A DNA stretch of 64,000 nucleotides from Kangiella sp. HZ709 (GCF_009674675.1 NZ_WKJC01000001.1:248001-312000); one strand, 5' to 3'; positions 25,985 through 35,460 are shown, counted from the first letter of the stretch. The notes: a model not told the origin generated them from the letters alone. Made by a program: numbers and translations.

Positions 25985-26002
25985 TATGAGGAGGAGCTCT
26001 AA

Positions 26003-26428
26003 ATGAATAAATTAGTAATAATTACAATGTTAACAAGCGCGACAGTTTTAATGGCCTGTAGTGATGAGAAAAAAGAGGCGGTAGAAAAGGAAACTTCTGA
26101 AGCAATATCTGCTGTAAAAGATGCCACTAAAGAGGTCGTCGATACCACTGCAGATAAAGCTAAAGAAGCAGCGCAGAATGTGAAAGAGGCGACTTCTGAC
26201 GCAGTTGATTCAGCAAAAGCTATGGCATCTGACGCAGTTGATAGCACTAAAGATGCTGCTAGCAAAGTTGTTACTGAGGCAAAAGAGGTAACTGCCGATG
26301 CTATTGACGCTTCTAAGAAAGTAGCAACTGATGTGTCTGAGCTAGCTTCAGAAAAGAGGAAAGAGCTGTCGGAAGAAACAAAGAAAAAAATTGAAGATTA
26401 TAAAAAGAAGCGTGACGGCGATCAGTAG
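26003..26428 (+). CDS. LEA-like helical lipoprotein
   Basis: This 141-residue protein has a lipoprotein signal ending VLMAC (Cys17), and the rest is almost entirely predicted helix. The body is rich in Ala, Lys, Asp, Glu and has repeated 11-residue-like units (D-A-V-D-S-A/T-K and E-A-T-x-D-A), as in group 3 LEA and apolipoprotein-like proteins. It ends in a charged KKRDGDQ tail. Such proteins may protect membranes or line the envelope; this is inference. The ribosome site AGGAGGAGC is strong. The next gene is a shorter relative with the same C-terminal GDQ. Confidence 0.75.
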   Translation: MNKLVIITMLTSATVLMACSDEKKEAVEKETSEAISAVKDATKEVVDTTADKAKEAAQNVKEATSDAVDSAKAMASDAVDSTKDAASKVVTEAKEVTADAIDASKKVATDVSELASEKRKELSEETKKKIEDYKKKRDGDQ

Positions 26429-26457
26429 TGAACTGTTTAGCTTTATGGGTAATATAG

Positions 26458-26486
26458 AAGCCGCGCCATTTAGTGCGGTTTTTTTT
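26458..26486 (+). terminator. Terminator between the two helical lipoprotein genes
   Basis: CCGCGC (26461-26466) pairs with GTGCGG (one G-T pair), extended by outer A-T pairs and followed by a long T run. Confidence 0.75.
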
Positions 26487-26506
26487 GTTTAGTAAAAGGA
26501 ATAATT

Positions 26507-26788
26507 ATGTACAAACTATTTTTAATTTTATTGGCTGTTGCAACTTTGATGGCGTGTGGTGAAGATAAGAAAGAAACTGCGGCTATAGACGCAGTTAAGG
26601 AAGAAGCAAAGACAGTCGCTAAGGAACTTGATGACGGCATTTCTAAAGAAGCTTTAGAAGCCATGGAAAAACAGAGAAAAGAAGTTGAAGCTAAGGTTGA
26701 AGCGCAGAGACAGAAGGCCATTGAGTCGTTACAAGATTCTAAGAACAAATTGAAAGAGCTAAAGGAAAAAAGCTTAGGTGATCAGTAA
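26507..26788 (+). CDS. Small helical lipoprotein, relative of the upstream gene product
   Basis: This 93-residue protein has a lipoprotein signal ending TLMAC (Cys17). The rest is highly charged helix with heptad character (EALEAMEKQRKEVEAKVEAQ), and the C-terminus is SLGDQ. The shared layout and identical ACxDE/GDQ ends suggest it arose by duplication with the upstream gene, although the bodies differ. No family is recognised. A terminator between the genes means it probably has its own promoter or is made by read-through. Confidence 0.7.
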   Translation: MYKLFLILLAVATLMACGEDKKETAAIDAVKEEAKTVAKELDDGISKEALEAMEKQRKEVEAKVEAQRQKAIESLQDSKNKLKELKEKSLGDQ

Positions 26789-26847
26789 AACTGGCTTGAT
26801 GTTGTCTTAGCAGGTTTGAGTGCGCTAATGTTGAGTGGGAAGTTGGT

Positions 26848-27291
26848 ATGAATTTAAATTACAAAGAAGTTCCAGTAGATGCGGTTTATTCATTAAGGCA
26901 TCAGGTATTGAGGCCTGCACAACCTTTATCCAGTTGCCACTATAAAGAAGATAAAGAAGACTCAGCATTTCACTTCGCTGCTCTAAATGGCAAAGATGTT
27001 GTTGGTGTCAGTTCGTTTTATTGTGAACCTAATGCCAATCTTCCTGACGGAATAGCTTTTAGACTTAGAGGAATGGCCATTGAACCAAGCTTACAGAGCC
27101 ATGGAATTGGAACTAATTTACTAACACAAGCTATTGATATTTGTAAGAAAGCTGGCGCTGATCTATTATGGTGCAATGCGCGTGTTGACGCGAAGAACTT
27201 TTATCAGAGAATAGGTTTTAAGGCCACTGGGGGATCTTTTAATCTTGATGGGATCGGTGAGCATTATCTAATGTATCGCGAGCTAATATAA
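26848..27291 (+). CDS. GNAT family N-acetyltransferase
   Basis: This 147-residue protein has the GNAT fold. The acetyl-CoA motif A is visible in LRGMAIEPSLQSHGIGTNLL (about 69-88) with the Q/R-x-x-G-x-G/A pattern, and motif B is in WCNARVDAKNFYQRIGFKAT near 110-130. The substrate cannot be told. The 15-base gap to the acyl-CoA synthetase gene suggests cotranscription. Confidence 0.88.
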   Translation: MNLNYKEVPVDAVYSLRHQVLRPAQPLSSCHYKEDKEDSAFHFAALNGKDVVGVSSFYCEPNANLPDGIAFRLRGMAIEPSLQSHGIGTNLLTQAIDICKKAGADLLWCNARVDAKNFYQRIGFKATGGSFNLDGIGEHYLMYRELI

Positions 27292-27306
27292 AAAGAGATA
27301 TCAAAT

Positions 27307-28947
27307 ATGAGTCATGAACTAGAAACAACCATTAGTGCTTTTTATCGTCACGAAGAATCTAAGGCTAATGAGGTCTTTTTGCGACAGCCTTTTGGCAAAG
27401 ACTGGAAAGAGTACACTTGGGGGCAAGTTGGTGAACAAGTCAGGAAAATGGCGACTTATTTGAAAGCCAATTTACCCGAGAAATCTAAGGTCGGCATTCT
27501 TTCGTTGAATTGTTCACATTGGTTTATGGCTGATTTAGCCATCATGATGGCAGGACATATTTCGGTACCAATCTATCCAACTGCCGGAAAAAACACCATC
27601 GCTACTATCTTAGAGCATAGCGAAGCTGAAATGTTGTTTGTGGGTAAATTGTGGGATTGGGCGGCAAAAAAAGAAGCGATCCCAGAGGACTTGAAAAAAA
27701 TAGGCTTTTTCCATGAGTACCCAGATTTTGAATCTTGGGACCAAATCACTGCCAATAACGATGCAATGATCGATAAACCTGATCGTGATCTCGATGAGAT
27801 AGCCAGTATCATTTACACCTCTGGAACGACAGGTATGCCAAAGGGTGTGATGATCGACTTTAGAGCTTTAGCAAATGCTGCAAACGCAGGCATTGAATAT
27901 GTTGAAATGCAACAAGAGTCTTTCTTCTCTTATTTACCATTAGCCCATTGCGCGGAAAGAGAGCTAGTAGAAATCATCAGTATTCATAGCGGTAGTGTTG
28001 TTTCATTTACCGAATCATTGGATACTTTCCAGCAAAACATCTTATCGGTAAGACCATCTATTTTCTTGGGTGTACCAAGAATTTGGCTTAAGTTCCAACA
28101 AGGAATTGAGTCTAAAGTAGGCAAGTCTAAATTAGCACTTTTGTTAAAGTTGCCTGTTATTAAAAATATTATTAAAAAGAAAATTGTCGCTGGCTTAGGC
28201 CTAGATAATGTCAAAGTTGCGCTTTCTGGCGCGGCTGCTTTACCAGCAGCAACGATTAAGTTCTTTGAAAAATTAGGCATTAACATTTGCGAAGCGTATG
28301 GTTTAACAGAGTCCATGGCATTTGGTACTGCTAATATCCCTAATATTCGCCAATCAGGCTCTGTCGGTAGAGCTATCAGCTCCTCAGAGGTTGTTATCGA
28401 TGATGAGTCAGGCGAAGTGTTATTAAAAAGCCCCAGTATTATGCAAGGCTATTATAAAGAGCCTTTAAAGACCGCAGAAGTAATGACGGCTGAAGGTTAT
28501 TTGAAAACTGGGGATTTAGGGACTGTCGATGAAAACGGGTTCCTGTTTATTACCGGTCGAGTTAAAGACATTTTTAAGACCTCAAAAGGTAAATACGTAT
28601 CTCCTATTCCAATTGAATCAAAGCTTGAGCCAGAACTTGGCGTTGAGAACTTATGTGTGATTGGCGATGGTTTGCCTGCGCCTGTTGCAGTAGCGTCTGT
28701 CTTTGGTAAAGAGTTTAAAGATAAAAATGCTTACCTCAAAGAAGCGGAAGTTATTTTCCAAAAGCTTAATGGTGGTTTGGAAAAGCATGAACGCATTTCG
28801 CATATATTGTTAGTGAATGACGAATGGAATCCAGATAACGGACTAATAACTCCTACTTTGAAAATTAGACGACCACAATTAGAAGAAAAATACATGCCAT
28901 TAATTGAAAAGCATCGAAAGTCCGGTAGCAAAGTTATTTGGGCATAA
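27307..28947 (+). CDS. AMP-dependent long-chain acyl-CoA synthetase
   Basis: This 546-residue member of the ANL superfamily activates a carboxylic acid through an acyl-adenylate to the CoA ester. The phosphate loop is IIYTSGTTGMPKG near 168-180; the later motifs are EAYGLTESMAFG (A5), YLKTGDLGTVDENGF and GRVKDIFKTSKGKYV (hinge and A8). These resemble the FAA1-like long-chain synthetases. A second, FadD-like synthetase is encoded at 46659. Substrate chain length is inferred only from family. Confidence 0.88.
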   Translation: MSHELETTISAFYRHEESKANEVFLRQPFGKDWKEYTWGQVGEQVRKMATYLKANLPEKSKVGILSLNCSHWFMADLAIMMAGHISVPIYPTAGKNTIATILEHSEAEMLFVGKLWDWAAKKEAIPEDLKKIGFFHEYPDFESWDQITANNDAMIDKPDRDLDEIASIIYTSGTTGMPKGVMIDFRALANAANAGIEYVEMQQESFFSYLPLAHCAERELVEIISIHSGSVVSFTESLDTFQQNILSVRPSIFLGVPRIWLKFQQGIESKVGKSKLALLLKLPVIKNIIKKKIVAGLGLDNVKVALSGAAALPAATIKFFEKLGINICEAYGLTESMAFGTANIPNIRQSGSVGRAISSSEVVIDDESGEVLLKSPSIMQGYYKEPLKTAEVMTAEGYLKTGDLGTVDENGFLFITGRVKDIFKTSKGKYVSPIPIESKLEPELGVENLCVIGDGLPAPVAVASVFGKEFKDKNAYLKEAEVIFQKLNGGLEKHERISHILLVNDEWNPDNGLITPTLKIRRPQLEEKYMPLIEKHRKSGSKVIWA

Positions 28948-29010
28948 GTTTTAAGAAGCGCAGGTATTAAAAATAAAGTGTTATAATGATGGTTAAAAGG
29001 TAAGTGGTTA

Positions 29011-29265
29011 ATGGGAATATTTAGTTGGATTCTAGTCGGTTTATTTGCAGGATTTTTGGCAAAGTTTATTATCCCGTCTAAGCGACATAATGGATTTTTC
29101 AGAACCCTATTACTAGGTGTTATTGGTGGTTTGTTGGGTGGTTATTTAGGGCAAAAGTTTGGTTTTGGCGGTGAACTCACAGGCTTTAATCAATATTCAA
29201 TCATAACGGCGACTCTGGGAGCTTTGTTTGTACTGATAATGCAGCGTCTATTTGCTGAAAAGTAG
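29011..29265 (+). CDS. GlsB/YeaQ/YmgE-type small membrane protein
   Basis: This 84-residue protein has three hydrophobic, Gly-rich segments (residues about 2-20, 29-47, 61-80). GLFAGFLAKFIIPSK and LLGVIGGLLGGYLGQKFG are the usual blocks of the transglycosylase-associated protein family. The name is historical; no transglycosylase activity is established, and members are often stress-induced. No terminator separates it from the glycine-zipper gene downstream. Confidence 0.8.
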   Translation: MGIFSWILVGLFAGFLAKFIIPSKRHNGFFRTLLLGVIGGLLGGYLGQKFGFGGELTGFNQYSIITATLGALFVLIMQRLFAEK

Positions 29266-29395
29266 CTGAATGTAAGACATTATTTTATCTAAATAAGATT
29301 CAGATAGGGTTCAGTTAAGTTTTTGTAGAATTTCTCCATACCATGAAAAAGCTAATACAGCTTTTATAAATATTTTGTCCCAAAGGAGAAAGACC

Positions 29396-30022
29396 ATGAA
29401 GACACTAGCAAAAACTACATTAAGCACCCTAAGCCTCTCTTTGGCATTAGCATTCAGTGCTAGCGCCATGGCTGATGGAAAAGATAAGCATTATAACGAG
29501 CGATATGATCGTTATGAAAATCGTGATAGTCGTTATGATGATTATCAAAGTGACCGAAGACATAACCAATATCGACCAGAATACAGTCGAGTTGTTAAAG
29601 CTAAAGTAACTGATGTCGATCCTATTTACCGTTCGTTTCGTGGTGAGCCGGTTGCTGAGCAACAATGTTATCGTGAACCAAGAAGTTACAGTCGTTCGGA
29701 TCGTAAAGCAGGTAAGGTTTTAGGCGCTGTTATAGGCGGTGTGATTGGTTACAACGCTGGTGGGAAGCACAGGCATAATAAACGCTCTGGGGCTGCTGTT
29801 GGTGCAGTACTTGGTTCAGTGATTGGTGGTGAGGCTGCAAAGAATAAGCGCCATTCAAGAGAATATTGTGAAACGGTTTATAGCGGGGGTTATCAGCGTC
29901 AAGAATTAGTAGGTTACAATGTAAAATATAAATATAAAGGTCAGCGTTTTGAAACCTTTATGGATTATAGACCTGGTCGCTATATTGACGTTAGATTATC
30001 TGCAGTTCCAGTTCGTCGTTAA
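29396..30022 (+). CDS. Glycine-zipper 2TM outer-membrane-type protein
   Basis: This 208-residue protein begins at ATG 29396 behind a strong AAGGAGA; the in-frame TTG at 29375 is rejected. A signal peptide ends at about ASAMA. A Tyr/Arg/Asp-rich stretch follows, then two glycine zippers: GKVLGAVIGGVIGYNAGG (about 106-123) and GAAVGAVLGSVIGGEAA (about 132-148). The C-terminal part is YKGQRFETFMDYRPGRYI. This is the glycine-zipper-2TM layout of Rickettsia 17-kDa antigen-like envelope proteins. It precedes a PepSY-like gene and a two-component system. Confidence 0.8.
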   Translation: MKTLAKTTLSTLSLSLALAFSASAMADGKDKHYNERYDRYENRDSRYDDYQSDRRHNQYRPEYSRVVKAKVTDVDPIYRSFRGEPVAEQQCYREPRSYSRSDRKAGKVLGAVIGGVIGYNAGGKHRHNKRSGAAVGAVLGSVIGGEAAKNKRHSREYCETVYSGGYQRQELVGYNVKYKYKGQRFETFMDYRPGRYIDVRLSAVPVRR

Positions 30023-30049
30023 GAAATACTGTTAACTTTAGGTTAAACA

Positions 30050-30343
30050 ATGAAAAAAGCACTATTTTTGTTATTAATTTTGATAAGCAGTTTTGCAGGA
30101 CTTTACACAAGTTCTGCAGAGGCTGCTTCACAAAGAGAGCCAAGAAAAGATCGTGATGCTCAATGCAAAATGATCAGCAAATCTGGTGCTATGCGTGCGG
30201 TTGCCAGTAGAACGGGGAGTAAAGTGGTTTCTGCGTATTTAAGCCGTGGTAATCCGCCTATATATCGTGTAAAAACACTTTCCAAATCAGGGCGTGTTAG
30301 AAGCATTAGTGTTAATGCCTGTAATGGGCAAGTTTATGGTTAA
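30050..30343 (+). CDS. Small secreted PepSY-like protein
   Basis: This 97-residue protein has a signal peptide ending SSAEA-A (about residue 26). The mature part has ISKSGAMRAVASRTGSKVVS, then YRVKTLSKSGRVRSISVNAC and NGQVYG, the pattern of a single PepSY-like unit. Such small proteins are often found beside PhoP/PhoQ-like sensors. It lies 77 bases upstream of the response regulator start on the same strand, so it may share the operon and modulate or report to the sensor kinase; this is inference. Confidence 0.65.
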   Translation: MKKALFLLLILISSFAGLYTSSAEAASQREPRKDRDAQCKMISKSGAMRAVASRTGSKVVSAYLSRGNPPIYRVKTLSKSGRVRSISVNACNGQVYG

Positions 30344-30420
30344 CCATTCAAGTGCTAAGCAGCCTTGATAAATACTCCTTAGAAAAAAATCGTATAGAAA
30401 AACCATCTAAAAGGATCAGC

Positions 30421-31095
30421 ATGAAATTATTATTAGTCGAAGATGATCAAGCTTTAAGAGAACAGCTTGTTGAAGCCTTAAAAAAACAAAACTATGCGGT
30501 TGAAGCTGCGCCTGATGGTGAAGAAGCTTTATATTTTGCTCGAGAATATGAATTTGATTTAGGGGTTTTCGATTTAGGTCTACCTGGTATTTCTGGTATC
30601 GAAGCCATTAAAACTTTGCGCAAAGAAAATGTTAATTTTCCAATTTTGATATTAACGGCACGCGAACATTGGCAAGATAAAGTTGATGGTTTAGCGGCGG
30701 GAGCGGATGATTACTTAACAAAGCCATTTCAAAATGAAGAATTATTTGCTCGAATTAATGCCTTGTTAAGACGTTCTTCTGGTTATGCCAGCCCGGAAAT
30801 AGTTAAAGGACCAATTAGTCTTAATAGCATGAAACAAGAAGTTAAGGTTAATGGCATCACCATGGATTTAACTGCATATGAGTATATGGTTTTGGAATAC
30901 CTCATGTTAAACCCAGATAAAGTGGTTTCAAAAACAGAGCTTACTGAACATTTATATGCACAAGATTATGATCGTGATTCGAATGTGCTAGAAGTATTTG
31001 TCGGTAGGCTGCGTAAGAAAATAGATCCCGATGGGAGGATTAAGCCTATCGAAACTCTGCGTGGCCGTGGTTATCGACTAAATTCAGACTTATAA
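30421..31095 (+). CDS. PhoP/OmpR-family response regulator
   Basis: This 224-residue regulator starts at ATG 30421, behind AAAGGA; the longer frame from 30352 is rejected because it overlaps the end of the upstream gene region and breaks the receiver start MKLLLVEDD. The receiver has acidic Asp8/Asp9, phospho-acceptor Asp51, Thr79 and Lys101. The C-terminal winged helix ends ETLRGRGYRL. It resembles PhoP/QseB regulators. The partner kinase gene begins 23 bases later. Confidence 0.93.
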   Translation: MKLLLVEDDQALREQLVEALKKQNYAVEAAPDGEEALYFAREYEFDLGVFDLGLPGISGIEAIKTLRKENVNFPILILTAREHWQDKVDGLAAGADDYLTKPFQNEELFARINALLRRSSGYASPEIVKGPISLNSMKQEVKVNGITMDLTAYEYMVLEYLMLNPDKVVSKTELTEHLYAQDYDRDSNVLEVFVGRLRKKIDPDGRIKPIETLRGRGYRLNSDL

Positions 31096-31118
31096 CCTAG
31101 ATTTAGAGAAAACGATTC

Positions 31119-32459
31119 TTGTCTTACTCTTACTCATTACAAAAAAGACTTTTAATTAACACCAGTATAGTGCTGGTGTTTTTTATATTGGCAATGAGTG
31201 CAGTGTTATTAAAGGCTTATGAATCAGGTATTCGGCAGGCCACTTTTGAGCGATTAACAGCTCAGTTTTATGGGATTTTATCTGCAGCTGAACTAGAAGA
31301 AAAAGATCAGCTTTATATCCCAGAAGAGCCGCAAATTGATCAGCGATTTAACCAGTATGCGAGTGGCTTATCAGCATTAGTATTTGATGAAACAGAAACT
31401 TTAGTGTGGAATTCTATTTCAGCTGAAGAAACAGATTTAAAAGTACCTTTGAGCTTGCCAGGCGAACCAAAACTTTACAATTTATCTTTACCGGAAAAGG
31501 AATATTTTCAATTTCATTTTGTGACTGAATGGGAATCTCAAGAAGGTGATGTCGCACTTTATCACTTTATGATTCTTGAAAATAAAAGAGCTTATAAGCA
31601 AGTGGTTTCAGCGTACCGAAATAAGCTACTGATGTGGCTGAGTATTCTTGCAATTTCTTTGCTATTAGTTTTGTTTTTGATTCTTCGCTGGACTTTTAAG
31701 CCGATGCGTAAAATTACCAACGAACTCTCAAATGTCAAACAAGGGCTTGCTGAAAAACTAGACGATAATTATCCTCGTGAAATCCAAGGGTTAACTGAGA
31801 GTATTAATCGCTTCATCACCAATGAGAGAGAGCAATCAAAAAGATATAAAGAGACTCTTGCCAATCTCGCTCATAGTTTAAAAACCCCCTTAGCTGTTAT
31901 GCAATCGGCGTTGCAAAATAAAATTAATGCTACTGAATTAGAGAGGATTAGTGAAGAGCAGCTTGAGCGCATGAACCAAATTGTAAGCTATCAATTGCAA
32001 CGAGCGACTAGCGGTCCTAAGGTTATGGCTGAGCGGATATTGATAAGTCGAGCAATTGAAAAGTTAGCCTCTGGGCTATCTAAGGTTTATTCCGAAAAAG
32101 GGATTGCTATAAATTACAATATTGATGAACAGCTCAGCATAAATGTGAGTGAAGGTGATCTGTATGAAATTTGCGGTAACTTAACCGACAATGCTTGTAA
32201 GTGGGCCAAATCACAAGTGAATATTTCAGCGGTATCTATTAATGGTAAAACCAAGATTTCAATAGAAGATGATGGGCCTGGCATACCTAAGCATGTGCAA
32301 GAGGCGGTATTAAGTCGTGGCAAACGCCTTGATGAAACCGTGGAAGGTCAAGGTATTGGTATGTCGGTGGTTAAAGAAATTATTGAAGCCTACAACGCCG
32401 AAATCGAAATAGAAAAAAGCGTCACATTGGGCGGCGCGCAGATTAATATTATCTTTTGA
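31119..32459 (+). CDS. PhoQ-like sensor histidine kinase
   Basis: This 446-residue inner-membrane kinase has TM1 at about 11-31, a periplasmic sensor of about 140 residues, TM2 at about 171-190, and a HAMP-like linker. The phospho-acceptor is His252 in LANLAHSLKTPLAV, and the ATPase domain has NLTDNACKWA, EDDGPGIP and GQGIGMSVV. The LAHSLKTPL form of the H-box and the domain layout resemble PhoQ. The start is TTG at 31119; no ATG is available before TM1. The ligand is unknown, but acidic clusters in the sensor (ELEEKDQLYIPEEPQID) would suit divalent cations. Confidence 0.9.
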   Translation: MSYSYSLQKRLLINTSIVLVFFILAMSAVLLKAYESGIRQATFERLTAQFYGILSAAELEEKDQLYIPEEPQIDQRFNQYASGLSALVFDETETLVWNSISAEETDLKVPLSLPGEPKLYNLSLPEKEYFQFHFVTEWESQEGDVALYHFMILENKRAYKQVVSAYRNKLLMWLSILAISLLLVLFLILRWTFKPMRKITNELSNVKQGLAEKLDDNYPREIQGLTESINRFITNEREQSKRYKETLANLAHSLKTPLAVMQSALQNKINATELERISEEQLERMNQIVSYQLQRATSGPKVMAERILISRAIEKLASGLSKVYSEKGIAINYNIDEQLSINVSEGDLYEICGNLTDNACKWAKSQVNISAVSINGKTKISIEDDGPGIPKHVQEAVLSRGKRLDETVEGQGIGMSVVKEIIEAYNAEIEIEKSVTLGGAQINIIF

Positions 32460-32505
32460 TGCAGACTAATCGATAAAAGGTTTCATAACTTTCGGTTGTA
32501 TTCTA

Positions 32506-33612
32506 ATGACGAATAGCAGTTTAGAGAAAACTCAAAAGAAGATAATCCATGTGGATATGGATTGTTATTATGCTGCTATTGAAGTGCGGGACGATCCTGC
32601 TTTAAAAGGACATCCCGTTGCAGTAGGAGGTCATCCTTCGCGTCGTGGTGTTATTGCCACTTGTAACTATGAGGCTAGGGCTTATGGGATCCATTCCGCT
32701 ATGCCATCGGCTCATGCTAAGCGGTTATGTCCCAGTTTGATTATTGTCGGCGGCAATTTTGATAAATACCGACATGATTCAAAAGTCATCAGGAGTATCT
32801 TTGCCAAATATACCGATCTAATAGAGCCCTTGTCTTTGGATGAAGCGTTTTTAGATGTTACCCACTGTGAACAATACAAAGGAAGCGCTACCTATATTGC
32901 ACAGGCTATTCGTCATGAAATCTATCAAGAGCTAGATTTAACCGCATCAGCCGGTATAGCGCCAAACAAGTTCCTTGCCAAAATTGCCTCTGATTGGAAT
33001 AAACCTAATGGTCAATTTGTCATCACCCCCGAAGAAGTGGACAGTTTTGTTAAAAAGCTGGATGTTAAGAAGATCCCAGGAGTAGGAAAGAAAACGACTC
33101 AAAAATTAAACAATCTAGGGATTTATAATTGTAATGATGTCCGTGAATTTGATTTATTAACCTTATCAAGAAAGTTTGGGACCTACGGCGATAGACTACA
33201 TAAGTTAGCCCACGGTATCGATGAAAGGGAAGTTATCGTTTCATACCCTAGAAAATCGCTAAGTGTTGAAAATACCTACGAACATGACTTGAATAAACTA
33301 GATGAATGTTTCGAGGAGCTGCCGGATTTATTGGCTACACTAAAGCAGCGAATAGCGAGCTCTAAAGTGGACTCTCCGATTAATAAATTGTACGCAAAAA
33401 TTAAATTTAGTGATTTCACCGCCACTACAGTTGAAAAAACAAGCTTCGGAATCAATGATGATTTGTTTTACGAGCTCATCGAAGAAGGCTTTTATCGACG
33501 AGAAAAATCTGTCCGTTTATTAGGTCTAGGCGTTCGATTTCAATTGTCTGAATCTGCAAGTTTCAGGCAATTACCACTAGAATACAACGAAGAAGACATG
33601 GATTTAGAATAA
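32506..33612 (+). CDS. dinB: DNA polymerase IV
   Basis: This 368-residue Y-family polymerase is used in translesion synthesis. Catalytic acids are Asp17 in IHVDMDCYYAA and Asp112-Glu113 in SLDEAFLDV. The thumb helix-hairpin-helix reads KKIPGVGKKTTQKL, and a little-finger domain follows. The length is close to E. coli DinB (351). The extreme C-terminus does not end in an obvious clamp-binding QLxLxF, although QLPLEYNEE is a weak candidate. No LexA box could be seen by eye upstream. Confidence 0.95.
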   Translation: MTNSSLEKTQKKIIHVDMDCYYAAIEVRDDPALKGHPVAVGGHPSRRGVIATCNYEARAYGIHSAMPSAHAKRLCPSLIIVGGNFDKYRHDSKVIRSIFAKYTDLIEPLSLDEAFLDVTHCEQYKGSATYIAQAIRHEIYQELDLTASAGIAPNKFLAKIASDWNKPNGQFVITPEEVDSFVKKLDVKKIPGVGKKTTQKLNNLGIYNCNDVREFDLLTLSRKFGTYGDRLHKLAHGIDEREVIVSYPRKSLSVENTYEHDLNKLDECFEELPDLLATLKQRIASSKVDSPINKLYAKIKFSDFTATTVEKTSFGINDDLFYELIEEGFYRREKSVRLLGLGVRFQLSESASFRQLPLEYNEEDMDLE

Positions 33613-33685
33613 CTCTAGTCATGTTTAAGCCTAAATGTTAAGGTTATGTCAATTTTCTTACTATAAAAATATTGGGGATTGACCT

Positions 33686-35362
33686 TTGTTTGACGCAATA
33701 CATGACTTTATTCTAACTCTTGATGCCTACCTAGGTTCTTATTGGATTTTTCCATACTTGCTATTAGGTACTGGTGTTTTCTTCACCATTTATCTTGGCT
33801 TTCCACAAATTCGTTATTTTGGTCAAGCTACCCGTATTGTTCGCGGTAAATACACCAAAAAAGACGCTCCTGGTGATACTTCTCACTTTGCAGCACTGTC
33901 TACTGCATTATCTGGCACTGTTGGTACCGGTAATATTGGTGGCGTAGCTTTAGCTATTTATCTGGGTGGTCCTGCCGCATTATTCTGGATGTGGGTTACC
34001 GCTTTCTTGGGTATGACTACCAAGTTTGTTGAGGTAACTTTGTCCCACAAATACCGTGAGAAAACTGCAGACGGCACTATGGCCGGTGGCCCCATGTATT
34101 TCATGGAAAAGAAACTAAATTTAAAATGGATGGCAGTATTTTTCGCTTTAGCTACTATCGTCAGTTCGATTGGCTCCGGTAATATGCCTCAGATCAATAA
34201 TATCGCTTCTGGTATGGAAGATAGTTTTGGTATTGAGACTTGGATCACTGGTGCGGTTTTAGCAGTATTATTAGCACTAGTCATCATTGGCGGTATCAAG
34301 CGTATCGCGAAACTGGCAGAGAAAGTTGTTCCTTTAATGGCGCTAATTTACGTGGTCGGTGCTTTTGCTGTTATTTTTTATAATTACGAAAATATTATCC
34401 CATCGTTTACTTCTATCTTTAGTTCCGTATTTTCTGGTTCAGCAGCAGTTGGCGGCTTCATGGGCGCAAGTATCGCCTATGCCTTTAATCGCGGCGTAAA
34501 TCGGGGTTTGTTCTCGAACGAAGCGGGACAAGGTTCAGCACCAATTGCTCACGCTGCTGCAAAGGGCAACGAGCCAGCATCAGAGGGCATGGTTTCTTTA
34601 CTGGAGCCTTTTATTGATACCATCATCATTTGTACTATCACTGGCTTGGTCTTATTATCTTCTGGTGTTTGGTCAGAAAAACATCACAACCAATTTGACC
34701 GTGCTGATATGCAATTCCTGGTAGGCGACTACAGCGATAAAAATGATACTGATGTTAATAAACTCTTTAAGCATCTAGATCGTAATCCAAGTAAAGAAGA
34801 TGTTATTGCTAATTACACCGGCAGTATTTCCGTTAATGAAGGCAAGGCTATTTCTAATGGCTTTACTTTAGTGAATGCTCGCTCAGTTGCCGAAGATGTT
34901 CTTTATAAAGAAAATGGTAAATTGTTAACAGGTGTCATTCGTGTCGTAGATGGCAAGCTTGAAGGAGATGGTTTAACTGTCGAGGGCAAGTCTCTGATTC
35001 ACTCTGTGAAATTAACTCAAGAAGCCTTTACTAGAGGTTTCTTTGGAGATAATGGTAAATACATCGTAACTATTGGTTTATTGCTATTTGCATTTACTAC
35101 AGCAGTTGCCTGGTCTTATTATGGCGATAGGGCTGCAACCTATCTTTGGGGGCCAGCAGCAGTATTACCATATCGCATTGTCTATGTAGGGCTGTTCTTT
35201 GTTGGTGCAATTATTGATGCTTCTATCGTTTGGGATTTGGCATTGGTGACGGTGGCGCTAATGACGATACCCAACTTGATTGGTATCCTGTTACTGCATA
35301 AAGATATGAAAAGTACGGTAAAAGACTATTGGAAAAACTTTAAAGAAGATAAAGCAGACTAA
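33686..35362 (+). CDS. Alanine/glycine:cation symporter (AGCS) with extra loop domain
   Basis: This 558-residue Na+-coupled amino-acid importer has signature motifs [20 protein letters not shown] (about 72-91) and [19 protein letters not shown] (about 270-290). It also has the late [18 protein letters not shown] block. Family members are usually about 450-480 residues; here about 110 extra hydrophilic residues (about 330-440, encoded near 34675-35005) sit between SSGVW and [10 protein letters not shown]. The start is TTG at 33686 behind GGGGA. A terminator follows, so the gene is a single unit. Confidence 0.9.
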   Translation: MFDAIHDFILTLDAYLGSYWIFPYLLLGTGVFFTIYLGFPQIRYFGQATRIVRGKYTKKDAPGDTSHFAALSTALSGTVGTGNIGGVALAIYLGGPAALFWMWVTAFLGMTTKFVEVTLSHKYREKTADGTMAGGPMYFMEKKLNLKWMAVFFALATIVSSIGSGNMPQINNIASGMEDSFGIETWITGAVLAVLLALVIIGGIKRIAKLAEKVVPLMALIYVVGAFAVIFYNYENIIPSFTSIFSSVFSGSAAVGGFMGASIAYAFNRGVNRGLFSNEAGQGSAPIAHAAAKGNEPASEGMVSLLEPFIDTIIICTITGLVLLSSGVWSEKHHNQFDRADMQFLVGDYSDKNDTDVNKLFKHLDRNPSKEDVIANYTGSISVNEGKAISNGFTLVNARSVAEDVLYKENGKLLTGVIRVVDGKLEGDGLTVEGKSLIHSVKLTQEAFTRGFFGDNGKYIVTIGLLLFAFTTAVAWSYYGDRAATYLWGPAAVLPYRIVYVGLFFVGAIIDASIVWDLALVTVALMTIPNLIGILLLHKDMKSTVKDYWKNFKEDKAD

Positions 35363-35380
35363 TTGTCCAAAGTAATAATA

Positions 35381-35420
35381 AAGCCTGGTTTTGACTTGTG
35401 GTCTGACCAGGCTTTTTTTA
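35381..35420 (+). terminator. Rho-independent terminator of the AGCS gene
   Basis: AAGCCTGGT (35381-35389) pairs with ACCAGGCTT (35406-35414) over a 16-base loop and is followed by a T run. Confidence 0.85.
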
Positions 35421-35460
35421 TACTAGGATTAATACATTTGTTTGAAAAGAGTAAATACTA

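Noticed and set aside
26470-26748. Minus-strand frame of 92 codons (also 25999-26265)
   Set aside because: Both are antisense shadows of the helical lipoprotein genes; their Ala/Ser-rich translations arise from Glu/Lys/Ala-rich codons on the real strand.
30352-31095. Longer response regulator start at 30352
   Set aside because: The 23 extra residues are not receiver-like, and ATG 30421 has a proper ribosome site and the canonical N-terminus.
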